A stretch of DNA of 64,000 bases. Origin: Bacteroidales bacterium (GTDB taxonomy: Bacteria; Bacteroidota; Bacteroidia; Bacteroidales; F082). The number at the start of each line of letters is the position of its first letter. The stretch's first letter is position 1. Shown piece by piece: positions 9,472 to 18,631 of the stretch. Where the stretch lies: NCBI GenBank assembly GCA_028277395.1, contig JANQGJ010000001.1, positions 124,001-188,000 of the forward strand. The letters are read 5' to 3'. The notes under the pieces were generated by a model. That model had not been told where the DNA came from. It saw nothing but the letters and a program-made list of their open reading frames with translations, and searched no databases. The translations under genes and the position numbers were made by a program.

Positions 9472-10070
9472 AACACAGATTAATTCTTCTGGGTATATCC
9501 ATACCAACTATTTTTTGGCTTACTACATTTATTTGCTCGTTAAGATTTGATGATTACAATCATTTTTCAAACCTTGTAAGTGAGCTTGGAGCACTTGGTT
9601 CTGATTCACAATATTTGTTTACCGGGGGACTCGTATTATGCTCTTTACTAAGTATTTTGTTTGTAATGGATTTGTTGATAACCTGCAAATTAAACAAGAT
9701 AGGTTATCTTCCGGCACTAATTATTTTGACCTTTTCTTTCTCCATAGCAGGAGCCGGTATCTTTCCTATGCCAACAACATTGCATGGGATCATGGGATTA
9801 CCATCAATATTACTTGTTACATCGCCTTTACTTGCCTACATTATCTGGGGTAACAGTTCCGGCCTGAAATATATTAAAACCATGTCCATAATCAGTTTTG
9901 TTGTAATGATGCTTGGTTTTCTGACTTTTTTACCGGATTTTTATGGTGAATTTACCGGACTTAAACAAAGATTTTTCCACTTGGGATGGTCCATCTGGTT
10001 TATTTACCTGGGAATAAGCTTCCAAAGGTTAAAGGATTCATTGAACAGTAATAAAGTAGTGAACCTATGA
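9468..10070 (+). CDS. DUF998-family multi-pass membrane protein
   Basis: A 200-residue inner-membrane protein with about six hydrophobic segments. NHFSNLVSELGALGSDSQYL after the first helix and FPMPTTLHGIMGLPS in the centre are characteristic of the DUF998 family, whose function is not established. The start overlaps the PhzF-like stop by ATGA, so expression is coupled. A functional link to the PhzF-like enzyme is possible but only inferred from the overlap. Confidence 0.75.
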   Translation: MKHRLILLGISIPTIFWLTTFICSLRFDDYNHFSNLVSELGALGSDSQYLFTGGLVLCSLLSILFVMDLLITCKLNKIGYLPALIILTFSFSIAGAGIFPMPTTLHGIMGLPSILLVTSPLLAYIIWGNSSGLKYIKTMSIISFVVMMLGFLTFLPDFYGEFTGLKQRFFHLGWSIWFIYLGISFQRLKDSLNSNKVVNL

Positions 10071-10080
10071 TAGTTTAAAA

Positions 10081-10088
10081 TATCTTTG
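10081..10088 (+). promoter_or_regulatory. -7 promoter element of the VOC protein gene
   Basis: TATCTTTG fits TAnnTTTG and lies 17 bases before the ATG at 10105, implying a leader of about 10 bases. No clear TTTG -33 box is seen. Confidence 0.4.
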
Positions 10089-10104
10089 TTACAGAATTAT
10101 TCTT

Positions 10105-10560
10105 ATGAAGAAAATTATAGTTTTAATAGCATTTTTAATTTTAATATTCAATTTAATGGGACAAACTGATAGTACACCCAAAAAGTCTCCTATGCATGGA
10201 TTACGAACTGTTGTTTATAAGGTTCCGGACCTTAATGAGGCCATAGCGTGGTATTCTAAAGCATTTGGAACAGAGCCTTATTTCAACCAGCCCTATTATG
10301 CCGGTTTTAATATTGGAGGTTATGAACTTGGTTTATTACCATTGGAAAAGCCTGTTACTGATACTTCCGACAATGTAATTGCCTACTGGGGTGTACAGGA
10401 TATTCAGAAGGAATTTCAGCATTTGATCAATATTGGTGCTACAAGTCATGAAGAACCCACAAATGTTGGAGGTGAACTAATGGTAGCTTCGGTTTACGAC
10501 CCCTGGGGAAATGTCATTGGGATTATTTATAATCCTCATTTTGAACTGGATACGAAGTAA
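10105..10560 (+). CDS. exported VOC-superfamily (glyoxalase/bleomycin-resistance fold) protein
   Basis: A 151-residue protein with a cleavable-looking signal peptide (MKKIIVLIAFLILIFNLMG, cut near QT). A single VOC module follows, from about residue 33. VYKVPDLNEAIAWYSKAFG and PYYAGFNIGGYELGL are typical betaalphabetabetabeta-unit sequences, and the C-terminal VYDPWGNVIGIIYNP matches the family end motif. VOC proteins bind a metal and act as lyases, isomerases, dioxygenases or binding proteins; the substrate is unknown. A signal peptide is unusual for this fold and places it in the periplasm. It converges on the next gene with a 12-base gap. Confidence 0.75.
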   Translation: MKKIIVLIAFLILIFNLMGQTDSTPKKSPMHGLRTVVYKVPDLNEAIAWYSKAFGTEPYFNQPYYAGFNIGGYELGLLPLEKPVTDTSDNVIAYWGVQDIQKEFQHLINIGATSHEEPTNVGGELMVASVYDPWGNVIGIIYNPHFELDTK

Positions 10561-10572
10561 CCTGTTCTTAAC

Positions 10573-11973
10573 TCAGTCCGGAATATTTAACTTCCTGTCT
10601 TTTATTATTTTACAAACACTCATTGGCACAAATTTCTCCCATCTTTCATCACCTGATCTTATCATCTTATTAACTTCCCTTGTAGTTACGTGCAATTGGT
10701 TAATCATCTCACTTTTTATATCAAGTATAAATCTGTTCTTTTTCAGATAGTCAAACAATAATCTGATATCTTCATCCATTGCTAAATTATCTGAGGTAAT
10801 GATATCAGGTTTACCAGGTTTGCGGGTAGGGTAGATGTAAAGTTTCATGTTCGAGGGAAACATCATACCAACTGCTTCAAGTATTCCACCCCTCAGATTC
10901 TTATAGTATTTCCTGTTCAGTACTTTTTCAAAAGTAGGTATGCCCATAACTATTCTCAGTTTGTTCATTTTAAACTGTGAGAAAAAGTCAACTAACTTGT
11001 AATATTCAGGCAAATCTGAGATCATAACATTCTGACCAATACTTACCAGCATATCAACCCTGTTAAGAAAATCCTGTTCGTCGACTTCACCTTTGGATAA
11101 TATGTTGTTTATAGACAACTCGCAGAAAGATAGAGTATTATCGTGTTCATAATCCTCATCCAGTGCAAATAATGCCATACTTTTATTAAGTATATCCCTG
11201 GCAATGTAGGTAACAGGCATAAAACTACCCCTGAATGCCAAAACATTCTTTTTATACAGCATATCTGAAGGCTGTTGTACTGTCCCGTTCCTATCAAACA
11301 TAATTGACCTGGTCATTTTATTCTTAACAAGTTGAACGGCAAGCAATTTATTATCAATATAATCCAGATCAGGACCACTCATCCTCATCATTGTTATTCT
11401 GAACCTGTCAATTGATACGCCATCTGTTAGTGATTTTAAGAAGGTATTTGGACTATCATGATAGAATTTACAGGCATACAGCAGATTTACACCTATAATA
11501 CCTATGGTGCGTTGTTGCATCAATGCATCATTCTCAAGTAGTTTAATATGAATTATTACAACGTTTGGCTCACTGTTGGGTGTAAGTTGATATTTAACCC
11601 CCATCCAGCCATGACTTTTATTCGTTTTTGTAAAATTCAACACTTCCATTGTGTTTGCCAATGCGAAAAAAGTAGCATTTTCATTTCTGTCAGTCAAAAG
11701 TCTTGTTACTTCTTTATACTCATTATTGAGCATTTTAACAAGCCTCCCTTCACTTACATGCCTTCCTTTCCTGTTCTCATTATAAAAAGCATCACTAAAT
11801 CTTTTATCATACGCCGAAACTGTTTTAGCTATTGTACCTGATGCTCCTCCTGCCTGAAAAAAATGTCTGGCTATTTCCTGTCCACCGCCGATTTCTGCAA
11901 AAGACCCATACAGGGGAGTGTCAATATTTATGATCAGAGCTTTTCTGTTAGTTGGAATAATTTCATGTTTCAT
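10573..11973 (-). CDS. conserved protein of unknown function
   Basis: A 466-residue soluble protein with no signal peptide or membrane segment. The N-terminal region (YGSFAEIGGGQEIARHFFQA, then GGASGTIAKTVSAYDKRFSD) is strongly patterned. I recognise it as a widespread bacterial family often carrying misleading database names such as nicotinate-nucleotide adenylyltransferase or TonB-dependent receptor. I see neither an adenylyltransferase HxGH/ISSTxxR pair nor any receptor feature. The Gly-rich GGQE/GGASGT stretch could bind a nucleotide or phosphate, but this is speculation. The gene is monocistronic and lies between the convergent VOC gene and uvrB on the same strand, 101 bases from uvrB's 3' end. 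Confidence 0.7.
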   Translation of the reverse strand: MKHEIIPTNRKALIINIDTPLYGSFAEIGGGQEIARHFFQAGGASGTIAKTVSAYDKRFSDAFYNENRKGRHVSEGRLVKMLNNEYKEVTRLLTDRNENATFFALANTMEVLNFTKTNKSHGWMGVKYQLTPNSEPNVVIIHIKLLENDALMQQRTIGIIGVNLLYACKFYHDSPNTFLKSLTDGVSIDRFRITMMRMSGPDLDYIDNKLLAVQLVKNKMTRSIMFDRNGTVQQPSDMLYKKNVLAFRGSFMPVTYIARDILNKSMALFALDEDYEHDNTLSFCELSINNILSKGEVDEQDFLNRVDMLVSIGQNVMISDLPEYYKLVDFFSQFKMNKLRIVMGIPTFEKVLNRKYYKNLRGGILEAVGMMFPSNMKLYIYPTRKPGKPDIITSDNLAMDEDIRLLFDYLKKNRFILDIKSEMINQLHVTTREVNKMIRSGDERWEKFVPMSVCKIIKDRKLNIPD

Positions 11974-12074
11974 AATCTACAAATATAGTCAGAGAAAGTA
12001 AACAGATAGTGATGAGTGGTCAATATCATTTATTACTTTTAGAGATTATTAGTTAAATATTATCTAATGTTTTG

Positions 12075-14102
12075 TTAATTCGTATCCTTTTCCTGAAGAA
12101 GCTTATCAAGAACCTTGTTTTCATCTCTTAACCTTGCAGCTTCAATGAAATCAAGTACTTTCACTGCTTCCTGCATATCTTTTTTGTTTTTATCAATGGC
12201 GTTTCTAATATCTTTTGCGCTCATATATTGTACAACGGGATCCGCTGCAATCCCGGATTTAATATTGGTTTGATATTCTTTTTCTTCAATATGAGTTGTT
12301 GCAACAGCAGTTTGTCCCATTATCGCATCAATTGATTTAACTATTGCAGTGGGTTTAATATTGTTTTCCTCATTATATGCCAGTTGCTTTTGTCTTCTGC
12401 GATTGGTTTCATCTATGGTCTGCGCCATTGATCCGGTTATTTTATCAGCGTACATTATAACTTTGCTATCCAGATTTCTTGCAGCACGTCCTGCTGTTTG
12501 TGTCAGCGATTTTGCAGACCTTAGAAAACCTTCTTTATCAGCATCTAGTATTGCTACAAGTGCAACTTCAGGCAGATCCAACCCTTCACGCAACAGGTTA
12601 ACTCCCACAAGCACACTAAAATTCCCCAATCTCAGATCTCTTAATATCTCAACCCTGTCAAGGGTATCAACGTCGGAATGGATATAACGTGTGGAAATAT
12701 CAAGTTTTAGTAAATATTTTGTCAGTTCTTCAGCCATCCTTTTAGTAAGTGTAGTTACCAATACCCTGTATTTCAGCTTTACAGTATTTTCAATCTCATC
12801 AAGTAAATCATCTATTTGATTATGACTTGGTCTTACTTCAATTGGTGGGTCCAGCAATCCGGTAGGTCTGATCAATTGTTCTACTATAACACCTCCCGAT
12901 TGTTCAAGTTCATAATCTGACGGGGTAGCACTGACATATATTGTCTGTCCTGTTAACTGTTCAAATTCCTCAAATTTTAATGGTCTGTTATCCATGGCAG
13001 CCGGAAGGCGAAATCCGTATTCCACAAGATTATGCTTTCTGGACCTGTCTCCTCCATACATTGCACGAATTTGAGGTACTGTAACATGGCTTTCATCAAT
13101 AACCGTAATGTAGTTGTCAGGAAAATAGTCAAGCAAACAGAAAGGTCTGGTTCCGGGCAATCTGCCATCAAAGTATCTTGAATAATTTTCAATTCCCGAA
13201 CAATATCCCAGCTCCCTCATCATTTCAACATCATAAGTCACACGATCCTCAAGCCTTTTGGCTTCCATGTGCCTTCCTGTTTCCTTCAAAAAATCAACCT
13301 GCTTTGCCATATCCAGTTGAATTTCAACCAATGCTGACTTCATTTTATCAGGTGAGGTTACAAAAATATTGGCAGGGTAGATAGTAACATTCTCAAGTGT
13401 TTCAACCCTCTTACCAGCCAATGGATCAATTGACTCAATAGCATCAATTTCATCTCCCCAGAATATAATCCTGAATGCCCAGTCCATATATGCAGGAAAA
13501 ACATCAATTGTATCACCTTTAACCCTGAAATTTCCCCTGTTTAACTCGATATCATTTCTTGAATAAAGGGCATTTACAAGTTCTCTTAAAAATTTATTCC
13601 TGCTTAACTTCTGACCGGTGAACAGGTTAATAACATTATTTGTAAAATCATCAGGATTTCCAATACCGTAAATACATGATACTGAAGATACCACAATAAT
13701 ATCCTTTCTGCCTGAAAGTAAAGAAGAGGTAGCACTTAACCTTAGCTTTTCAATTTCATCATTAATGCTTAAATCCTTTTCAATATAGGTATTTGTAACA
13801 GGAATATAGGCTTCAGGCTGGTAGTAATCGTAATATGAAACAAAATATTCAACCGCATTATCAGGAAAAAACTGTTTAAACTCACCATATAGCTGAGCTG
13901 CCAGGGTTTTATTGTGACTAAGAACCAGTGTAGGTCTGTTAACTTCTTGTAATACATTAGCAATAGTAAAAGTTTTACCTGACCCTGTTACACCCAATAG
14001 AGTCTGAGCACACTCATCGTTATTCAATCCTTCAACAAGCTGTCGTATAGCTTCAGGCTGATCTCCTGTAGGTTTAAAATCTGATTTTATTTGTAAATCC
14101 AT
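12075..14102 (-). CDS. uvrB: excinuclease ABC subunit B
   Basis: The damage-verifying helicase-like subunit of nucleotide excision repair, working with UvrA and UvrC. It has 675 residues, the normal length. Motifs seen are Walker A GVTGSGKT (37-44), the beta-hairpin region YYDYYQPEAYIP near residue 95, the DESH motif in VIDESHVT, YVSATPSDYE, the helicase motifs LVGVNLLREGLDLPEV and QTAGRAARN, and a C-terminal UVR domain (about 635-670, LDFIEAARLRDE) for UvrC contact. The ATG start is preceded by a -7 element at 14142-14149. No uvrA or uvrC is in the window. Confidence 0.97.
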   Translation of the reverse strand: MDLQIKSDFKPTGDQPEAIRQLVEGLNNDECAQTLLGVTGSGKTFTIANVLQEVNRPTLVLSHNKTLAAQLYGEFKQFFPDNAVEYFVSYYDYYQPEAYIPVTNTYIEKDLSINDEIEKLRLSATSSLLSGRKDIIVVSSVSCIYGIGNPDDFTNNVINLFTGQKLSRNKFLRELVNALYSRNDIELNRGNFRVKGDTIDVFPAYMDWAFRIIFWGDEIDAIESIDPLAGKRVETLENVTIYPANIFVTSPDKMKSALVEIQLDMAKQVDFLKETGRHMEAKRLEDRVTYDVEMMRELGYCSGIENYSRYFDGRLPGTRPFCLLDYFPDNYITVIDESHVTVPQIRAMYGGDRSRKHNLVEYGFRLPAAMDNRPLKFEEFEQLTGQTIYVSATPSDYELEQSGGVIVEQLIRPTGLLDPPIEVRPSHNQIDDLLDEIENTVKLKYRVLVTTLTKRMAEELTKYLLKLDISTRYIHSDVDTLDRVEILRDLRLGNFSVLVGVNLLREGLDLPEVALVAILDADKEGFLRSAKSLTQTAGRAARNLDSKVIMYADKITGSMAQTIDETNRRRQKQLAYNEENNIKPTAIVKSIDAIMGQTAVATTHIEEKEYQTNIKSGIAADPVVQYMSAKDIRNAIDKNKKDMQEAVKVLDFIEAARLRDENKVLDKLLQEKDTN

Positions 14103-14141
14103 TGTTTATTCCTGTTTTAATAATTTAAGGAAGGCAGAGCA

Positions 14142-14149
14142 CAAAAATA
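14142..14149 (-). promoter_or_regulatory. -7 promoter element of uvrB
   Basis: The minus strand reads TATTTTTG, a full TAnnTTTG match, 40 bases before the uvrB ATG. No LexA-type palindrome was recognised around it. Confidence 0.4.
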
Positions 14150-14218
14150 CAAATCGTTTATTAACTAGAGTTTAATATTTATTTTTGACATTGATAAAAC
14201 CAATTTACTAAGTTTATT

Positions 14219-14494
14219 ATGAAAGAATACAAAAACCTGAACCCGGCTGACTTTGGGTTAAACAGCAGGGTAAAGCTGGTACTGCTAACTGATAAAAACA
14301 TCGGAATAGTAAAAACACGTAAGTCAAGAATAGTAATGAAAGATGGAGGGAAAATTGTATCGATCGCATCAAAAATCAGGGAAAAGAATCCTGAAACAGC
14401 TATAACTCTGGTTATTTCCGGTCCGATATGCAGCAAAACGATCAAATATTTGAAAGAAAGCGATATTAACTTTACTTCCGTTGAAGAATTGTAA
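14219..14494 (+). CDS. small conserved-looking hypothetical protein
   Basis: A 91-residue basic protein opening MKEYKNLNPADFGLNSRVKL, with a patterned alpha/beta core: VLLTDKNIGIVKTRKSRIVM followed by SIASKIREKNPETAITLVIS. I recall similar short proteins in Bacteroidales but know no function. I prefer this frame to the overlapping 168-residue antisense frame (14179-14685), because its composition matches neighbouring genes and the antisense frame runs into glpK. It lies 50 bases upstream of glpK on the same strand and may be co-transcribed. Confidence 0.55.
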   Translation: MKEYKNLNPADFGLNSRVKLVLLTDKNIGIVKTRKSRIVMKDGGKIVSIASKIREKNPETAITLVISGPICSKTIKYLKESDINFTSVEEL

Positions 14495-14544
14495 GCACTT
14501 TTAATTATGGCATTAGTAATTGATCCCGTAAACAGATACATCAT

Positions 14545-16023
14545 ATGAAAGAGAAATATATTCTTGCCCTGGATCAGGGGACAACCAGCAGCAGAGCTAT
14601 TATATTCAATCATAACGGTGAGATATGCTCTGTTGCGCAAAAAGAAATACGTCAGATATTTCCTAAACCCGGTTGGGTTGAGCATGATCCGATTGAGATA
14701 TGGTCAACTCAGTTGTCAGTCGCCTCGGAAGCAATTGCAAAATTTGGAATAAATCCATCGAAAATTGCTGCAATTGGCATAGCAAATCAAAGAGAGACTA
14801 CAATTCTTTGGTCAAAGAAAACCGGAAAACCTGTTTATAATGCCATAGTCTGGCAGGATCACAGAACGGCAGAGATGTGCGATAAACTGATTTCTGAGGG
14901 ATCAGATTTAATTGTGAAGCAAAAAACCGGCCTTGAGGTTGATGCTTATTTTTCAGCAACCAAAATCAGCTGGATATTAAACAATGTTAAAGGAGCCAGA
15001 AATATGGCCGAAAAGGGAGAACTTGCTTTTGGTACTGTGGATTCATGGCTATTGTGGAATCTGACTGATGGAAAAGAGCATTCAACAGATGTTACTAACG
15101 CCTCAAGGACCATGCTGTTCAATATACATTCCCTCTGCTGGGATAAGGAATTACTCAAGATTTTTGATATTCCAGAAAATATACTTCCACAGGTAAAGTC
15201 AAATAGCCATCAGTTTAACCGTACATCAAGAAAACTGATAAGTGCCAGAATTCCGGTTTGTGGTATTGCAGGAGACCAGCAGGCAGCAATGTTCGGACAA
15301 ATGTGCATAAAACCGGGAATGGTAAAAAATACATATGGGACCGGCTGTTTCATAATGGCAAATACAGGAAATACTCCCGTAATATCAAATAATAAGCTAA
15401 TTACGACAATTGCCTGGAAAATTGAAAATGAAACGACATATGCGCTGGAAGGCAGTGTTTTTGTTGCCGGAGCTGTTGTGCAGTGGTTACGTGACAATCT
15501 TAATATTATAAATTCTGCAAAACAAGTTGAAGGTGTTGCAGGTAGGGTGGATGACAATGGCGGTGTATATTTTGTTCCAGCATTCACAGGTCTGGGTGCA
15601 CCCCACTGGAATCAACATGCCCGTGGAATGATCTATGGAATTAGCAGAGGGACAACAAAAGCGCATATAGCCAGAGCTGCACTGGAATCAATAGCCTATC
15701 AAAGTTATGATGTAATTAAAGCAATGGAGAAAGACATAGGTAGTAATATTGATTACATCAGAGCAGATGGCGGAGCTTCAGCAAATCCAATACTTATGCA
15801 ATTCCAGTCTGATATATTGGCAACAAGGGTTGAGCGACCTAAAATCCTTGAAACAACAGCATTGGGCGTGGCTTATATGGCAGGTTTGAATATTGGATTT
15901 TGGAAAAACAAAGAAGAAATACAAAATGGTTGGTCAGTTGACAGAGAATTCTATCCTGTTATGAATCAGAAAAATGTAGAAACACTTATAAAAAACTGGC
16001 ATAATGCCATAAGCAAAGCTTAA
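14545..16023 (+). CDS. glpK: glycerol kinase
   Basis: Phosphorylates glycerol with ATP to sn-glycerol-3-phosphate in the cytoplasm. It is a 492-residue FGGY-family kinase. Family motifs are [15 protein letters not shown] at the N-terminus, [18 protein letters not shown], the FGGY signature region with GAPHWN, and [19 protein letters not shown] in the C-terminal ATP-binding domain. The family's ADQQAA-type loop is present as [11 protein letters not shown]. No glpF, glpD or glpR is adjacent. A 13-codon frame (14507-14548) ends in an ATGA overlap with the glpK start, which could couple translation or be chance. Confidence 0.95.
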   Translation: MKEKYILALDQGTTSSRAIIFNHNGEICSVAQKEIRQIFPKPGWVEHDPIEIWSTQLSVASEAIAKFGINPSKIAAIGIANQRETTILWSKKTGKPVYNAIVWQDHRTAEMCDKLISEGSDLIVKQKTGLEVDAYFSATKISWILNNVKGARNMAEKGELAFGTVDSWLLWNLTDGKEHSTDVTNASRTMLFNIHSLCWDKELLKIFDIPENILPQVKSNSHQFNRTSRKLISARIPVCGIAGDQQAAMFGQMCIKPGMVKNTYGTGCFIMANTGNTPVISNNKLITTIAWKIENETTYALEGSVFVAGAVVQWLRDNLNIINSAKQVEGVAGRVDDNGGVYFVPAFTGLGAPHWNQHARGMIYGISRGTTKAHIARAALESIAYQSYDVIKAMEKDIGSNIDYIRADGGASANPILMQFQSDILATRVERPKILETTALGVAYMAGLNIGFWKNKEEIQNGWSVDREFYPVMNQKNVETLIKNWHNAISKA

Positions 16024-16114
16024 TGAATTGTCTTGGTAAAACAACCCGAAATCAGTTCTTTTTACTATTTTAGCTGTTTTTAAATAAATTATTATACCTA
16101 ATAAAATCATCTCA

Positions 16115-16687
16115 ATGAAAAAGCTTTTTACCCTGTTTATTATTATCGTATTATTTGTATCACAATCATTTAGTCAGCAGGAATATGAAAATTTATCGAA
16201 GAATAAAAACAGTTTTGATTTTAATTCCCTGGCAGACTTTGGTGCCGGAGTTGGATTGAATTACGGAGGACTCATGGGAGTTCAATTACAATATGTTCCG
16301 GCTAAACATCTGGGTTTGTTCGGGTCAGCAGGATATTATATTGTAGGTTTTGGCTGGCAGGTTGGAGCAATGGGTTATATTACTCCAAAGGTACCTTCAA
16401 AACCTTTCAGGGTTTACGGAACTTTGATGTATGGAACAAATGCTGCCATCTATGTTGAAGGTACAGATATCTATAACAAAATATATAATGGCATATCAAT
16501 CGGCGGAGGTGTTGAAATGCGTTTTGGAAACTCCAAAAGAAATGGAATAAACTTAGATTTATTTTACCCCATAAGGTCTGATGATTTTGAATCAGACTTA
16601 AATATGCTTAAACACAACAACAGAATCGACATAACTGAACCTTTACCTGTAACTTTTTCTGTGGGCTATCATTACGAAATCCGTTAA
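16115..16687 (+). CDS. exported, probably outer-membrane beta-barrel-like protein
   Basis: A 190-residue protein with a clear signal peptide (MKKLFTLFIIIVLFVSQSFS, cut before QQ). The mature part has alternating aromatic and glycine-rich strands, for example FGAGVGLNYGGLMGVQLQYV and LGLFGSAGYYIVGFGWQVG, which suggest a small barrel ending VGYHYEIR. The terminal residue is not Phe, although terminal-strand character is present. No family was recognised and no function is assigned. It stands between glpK and the PPDK regulator with its own upstream region. Confidence 0.6.
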   Translation: MKKLFTLFIIIVLFVSQSFSQQEYENLSKNKNSFDFNSLADFGAGVGLNYGGLMGVQLQYVPAKHLGLFGSAGYYIVGFGWQVGAMGYITPKVPSKPFRVYGTLMYGTNAAIYVEGTDIYNKIYNGISIGGGVEMRFGNSKRNGINLDLFYPIRSDDFESDLNMLKHNNRIDITEPLPVTFSVGYHYEIR

Positions 16688-16722
16688 GTAGTATTATTTT
16701 GTGGAGAATTTGATTTTAAAGG

Positions 16723-16752
16723 CTCTATAAACATTTTTAAGCGTGTATAGAG
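16723..16752 (+). repeat. short inverted repeat between the barrel gene and the PPDK regulator gene
   Basis: CTCTATA (16723-16729) and TATAGAG (16746-16752) are exact inverted copies with a 16-base loop. No T-tract follows, so it is not a convincing terminator. It could be an operator, since it lies just before the promoter at 16776. Confidence 0.3.
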
Positions 16753-16775
16753 TTGTATTCCTATACTAAATAGCG

Positions 16776-16783
16776 TATATTTG
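16776..16783 (+). promoter_or_regulatory. -7 promoter element of the PPDK regulator gene
   Basis: TATATTTG fits TAnnTTTG, 26 bases before the ATG. A GTTG at 16752-16755, about 20 bases upstream, may serve as the -33 box. Confidence 0.45.
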
Positions 16784-16809
16784 AGGAATTTCAATACTTA
16801 AATACGGTT

Positions 16810-17625
16810 ATGTATTATATTTATGCAGTTTCAGATAGTACAGGACGTACGGTTGAACAGGCAGCAAGGGTAGTTCTTGCACAATACCCTAAAATAGAAA
16901 GCGAAGTACGTCTATTTAATGAAGTTACCAGCTTTGAAAAGATTGATGAAATAATAAAACTGGCTTATGAAACAAAAGGATTAATCATACATTCCTTCGT
17001 AAAACATAAATTAAGTGAACATATATGGTATGAATCAAGATTGCATAATGTTGAAGTAATCAACCTGTTGGGTCCCGTACTAAACCGTTTTTCAAATTTT
17101 CTGAAAAGTACACCTGAAGAAAAACCCGGTTTGTTCAGCAGACTAAACCGTGATTATTTCAGAAGAATTGAAACAACCGAATTTGCATTAAAACATGATG
17201 ACGGTGCATATAGTGAAGGACTTGTGGATGCAGAAATAGTTCTACTGGGAGTTTCAAGAACTTTTAAAACACCGTTGAGTATATACCTGGCATTTAAAGG
17301 GTGGTTAGTGGCAAATGTACCAATTGTGCTTGATATACCACTGCCCGAAGTAATTTATAAATTGCCACCAGAACGAATATTTTGTTTAACTACAAATCCT
17401 TCAATTCTATCAAGGCTAAGAAATGTTAGAAATGAATATCTACAGGGAATTGCACCAAGATATGCAAGCTACGAATATGTTAAAAAGGAAATAGCATACT
17501 CTCTAAGACTTTTTAACTCTAAACCTGAGTGGACAAAAGTAAAAGTAACGGCTAAACCTATTGAGGAAATTGCTACCAATATTATTAATATTTACAGAAG
17601 GAATATGAAAATGAATGACAAATAG
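16810..17625 (+). CDS. pyruvate,phosphate dikinase / PEP synthase regulatory protein
   Basis: A bifunctional ADP/Pi-dependent kinase and pyrophosphorylase family (DUF299) that switches PPDK or PEP synthase off and on by threonine phosphorylation. The protein has 271 residues. It opens YIYAVSDSTGRTVEQAAR, the expected start, has FALKHDDG near 126-133, and a P-loop GVSRTFKTP at 147-155. The usual P-loop is GVSRTSKTP, so Ser to Phe at residue 152 is an unusual substitution. LTTNPSILSRLRNVR in the C-terminal third is typical. The target enzyme gene is not in the window, so PPDK versus PEP synthase cannot be decided. Confidence 0.9.
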   Translation: MYYIYAVSDSTGRTVEQAARVVLAQYPKIESEVRLFNEVTSFEKIDEIIKLAYETKGLIIHSFVKHKLSEHIWYESRLHNVEVINLLGPVLNRFSNFLKSTPEEKPGLFSRLNRDYFRRIETTEFALKHDDGAYSEGLVDAEIVLLGVSRTFKTPLSIYLAFKGWLVANVPIVLDIPLPEVIYKLPPERIFCLTTNPSILSRLRNVRNEYLQGIAPRYASYEYVKKEIAYSLRLFNSKPEWTKVKVTAKPIEEIATNIINIYRRNMKMNDK

Positions 17626-17801
17626 GGTATTATCCAAACTAAGTTCGCGTATCGTTTTACAATGCTATTATCATCCCTGTCTTCATGATAAAATTTGTTG
17701 AAATCATCAAAATAACATTTCATTTTTCGACGTTACTTAATTTTTATAAAAAAGCATTGAATTAATTATAATAATTATTACTATTGTAAAAAATAAATTG
17801 A

Positions 17802-18608
17802 GTGAGAGACAAGATTGTTATAATAACCGGGGCTACTTCCGGAATCGGAAAAGCATTGACATTTCATTTTGCTAAATTGGGTTCAAAGGTAGTGATCGGG
17901 GCCAGAAATATCGATAAACTTACACAAATAGCTGATGAAATCAGGCAGGCAGGAGGGGAAGTAGCATATGCTCAAACAGATGTGAGTATTGACAATGACT
18001 GTCGTAACTTAATTCTTACTGCAATTGAAAACTATGGTAATATAGATGTATTAATAAACAATGCAGGTATCTCAATGCGTGCTTTATTTGACCAGACTGA
18101 TCTGCAGGTAATTAAAAAAGTAATGGATATTAATTTCTGGGGTACAGTTTATTGCACAAAATATGCATTGCCTTACATTCTGAAACGAAAAGGCAGTATT
18201 GTCGGGGTTTCTTCAATTGCCGGGATTAAAGGATTACCCGCAAGATCAGGGTATTCTGCATCGAAATTTGCCATGAGTGGTTTTCTGGAGTCGGTTCGTA
18301 CTGAAAATTTAAAACATGGGCTTCATGTTCTGGTTGCATTCCCAGGATTTACTTCATCTAATATCAGAAGTACTTCTTTAAGTGGGACTGGTACCGAACA
18401 GGGTGAATCACCAAGGGATGAAGGTAAAATGATGACTTCAGAAACTGTTGCCGGGCATATTTATAATGCAGTTATTGGCAGAAAGAATAAAATTGTTCTC
18501 ACCGGGCAGGGTAAACTGGTATCATTGCTTAATAAGTTTTTTCCGGATATGCTGGATAAAATGGTTTATAAAAGTCTTGCTAATGAACCAAATTCACCTT
18601 TTAAATAA
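17802..18608 (+). CDS. short-chain dehydrogenase/reductase
   Basis: A 268-residue classical SDR. The nucleotide-binding motif is TGATSGIG near residue 10, NNAGIS follows, the catalytic Ser is in GVSSIAG, and the catalytic YSASK is intact. The start is GTG at 17802: an in-frame stop (TGA, 17799-17801) lies immediately before it, and the next Met would remove the cofactor fold. The substrate is unknown; the C-terminal part resembles DltE/YqjQ-like SDRs that act on lipid or steroid-like substrates, with low certainty. The 176 bases before it hold no recognised element. Confidence 0.85.
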   Translation: MRDKIVIITGATSGIGKALTFHFAKLGSKVVIGARNIDKLTQIADEIRQAGGEVAYAQTDVSIDNDCRNLILTAIENYGNIDVLINNAGISMRALFDQTDLQVIKKVMDINFWGTVYCTKYALPYILKRKGSIVGVSSIAGIKGLPARSGYSASKFAMSGFLESVRTENLKHGLHVLVAFPGFTSSNIRSTSLSGTGTEQGESPRDEGKMMTSETVAGHIYNAVIGRKNKIVLTGQGKLVSLLNKFFPDMLDKMVYKSLANEPNSPFK

Positions 18609-18631
18609 GAAAAACACAAATTTATTTACAT

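Noticed and set aside
14179-14685. 168-codon minus-strand frame opposite the small ORF and the start of glpK
   Set aside because: It overlaps the glpK start on the other strand, its product has no recognisable pattern, and the plus-strand 91-residue frame looks more protein-like.
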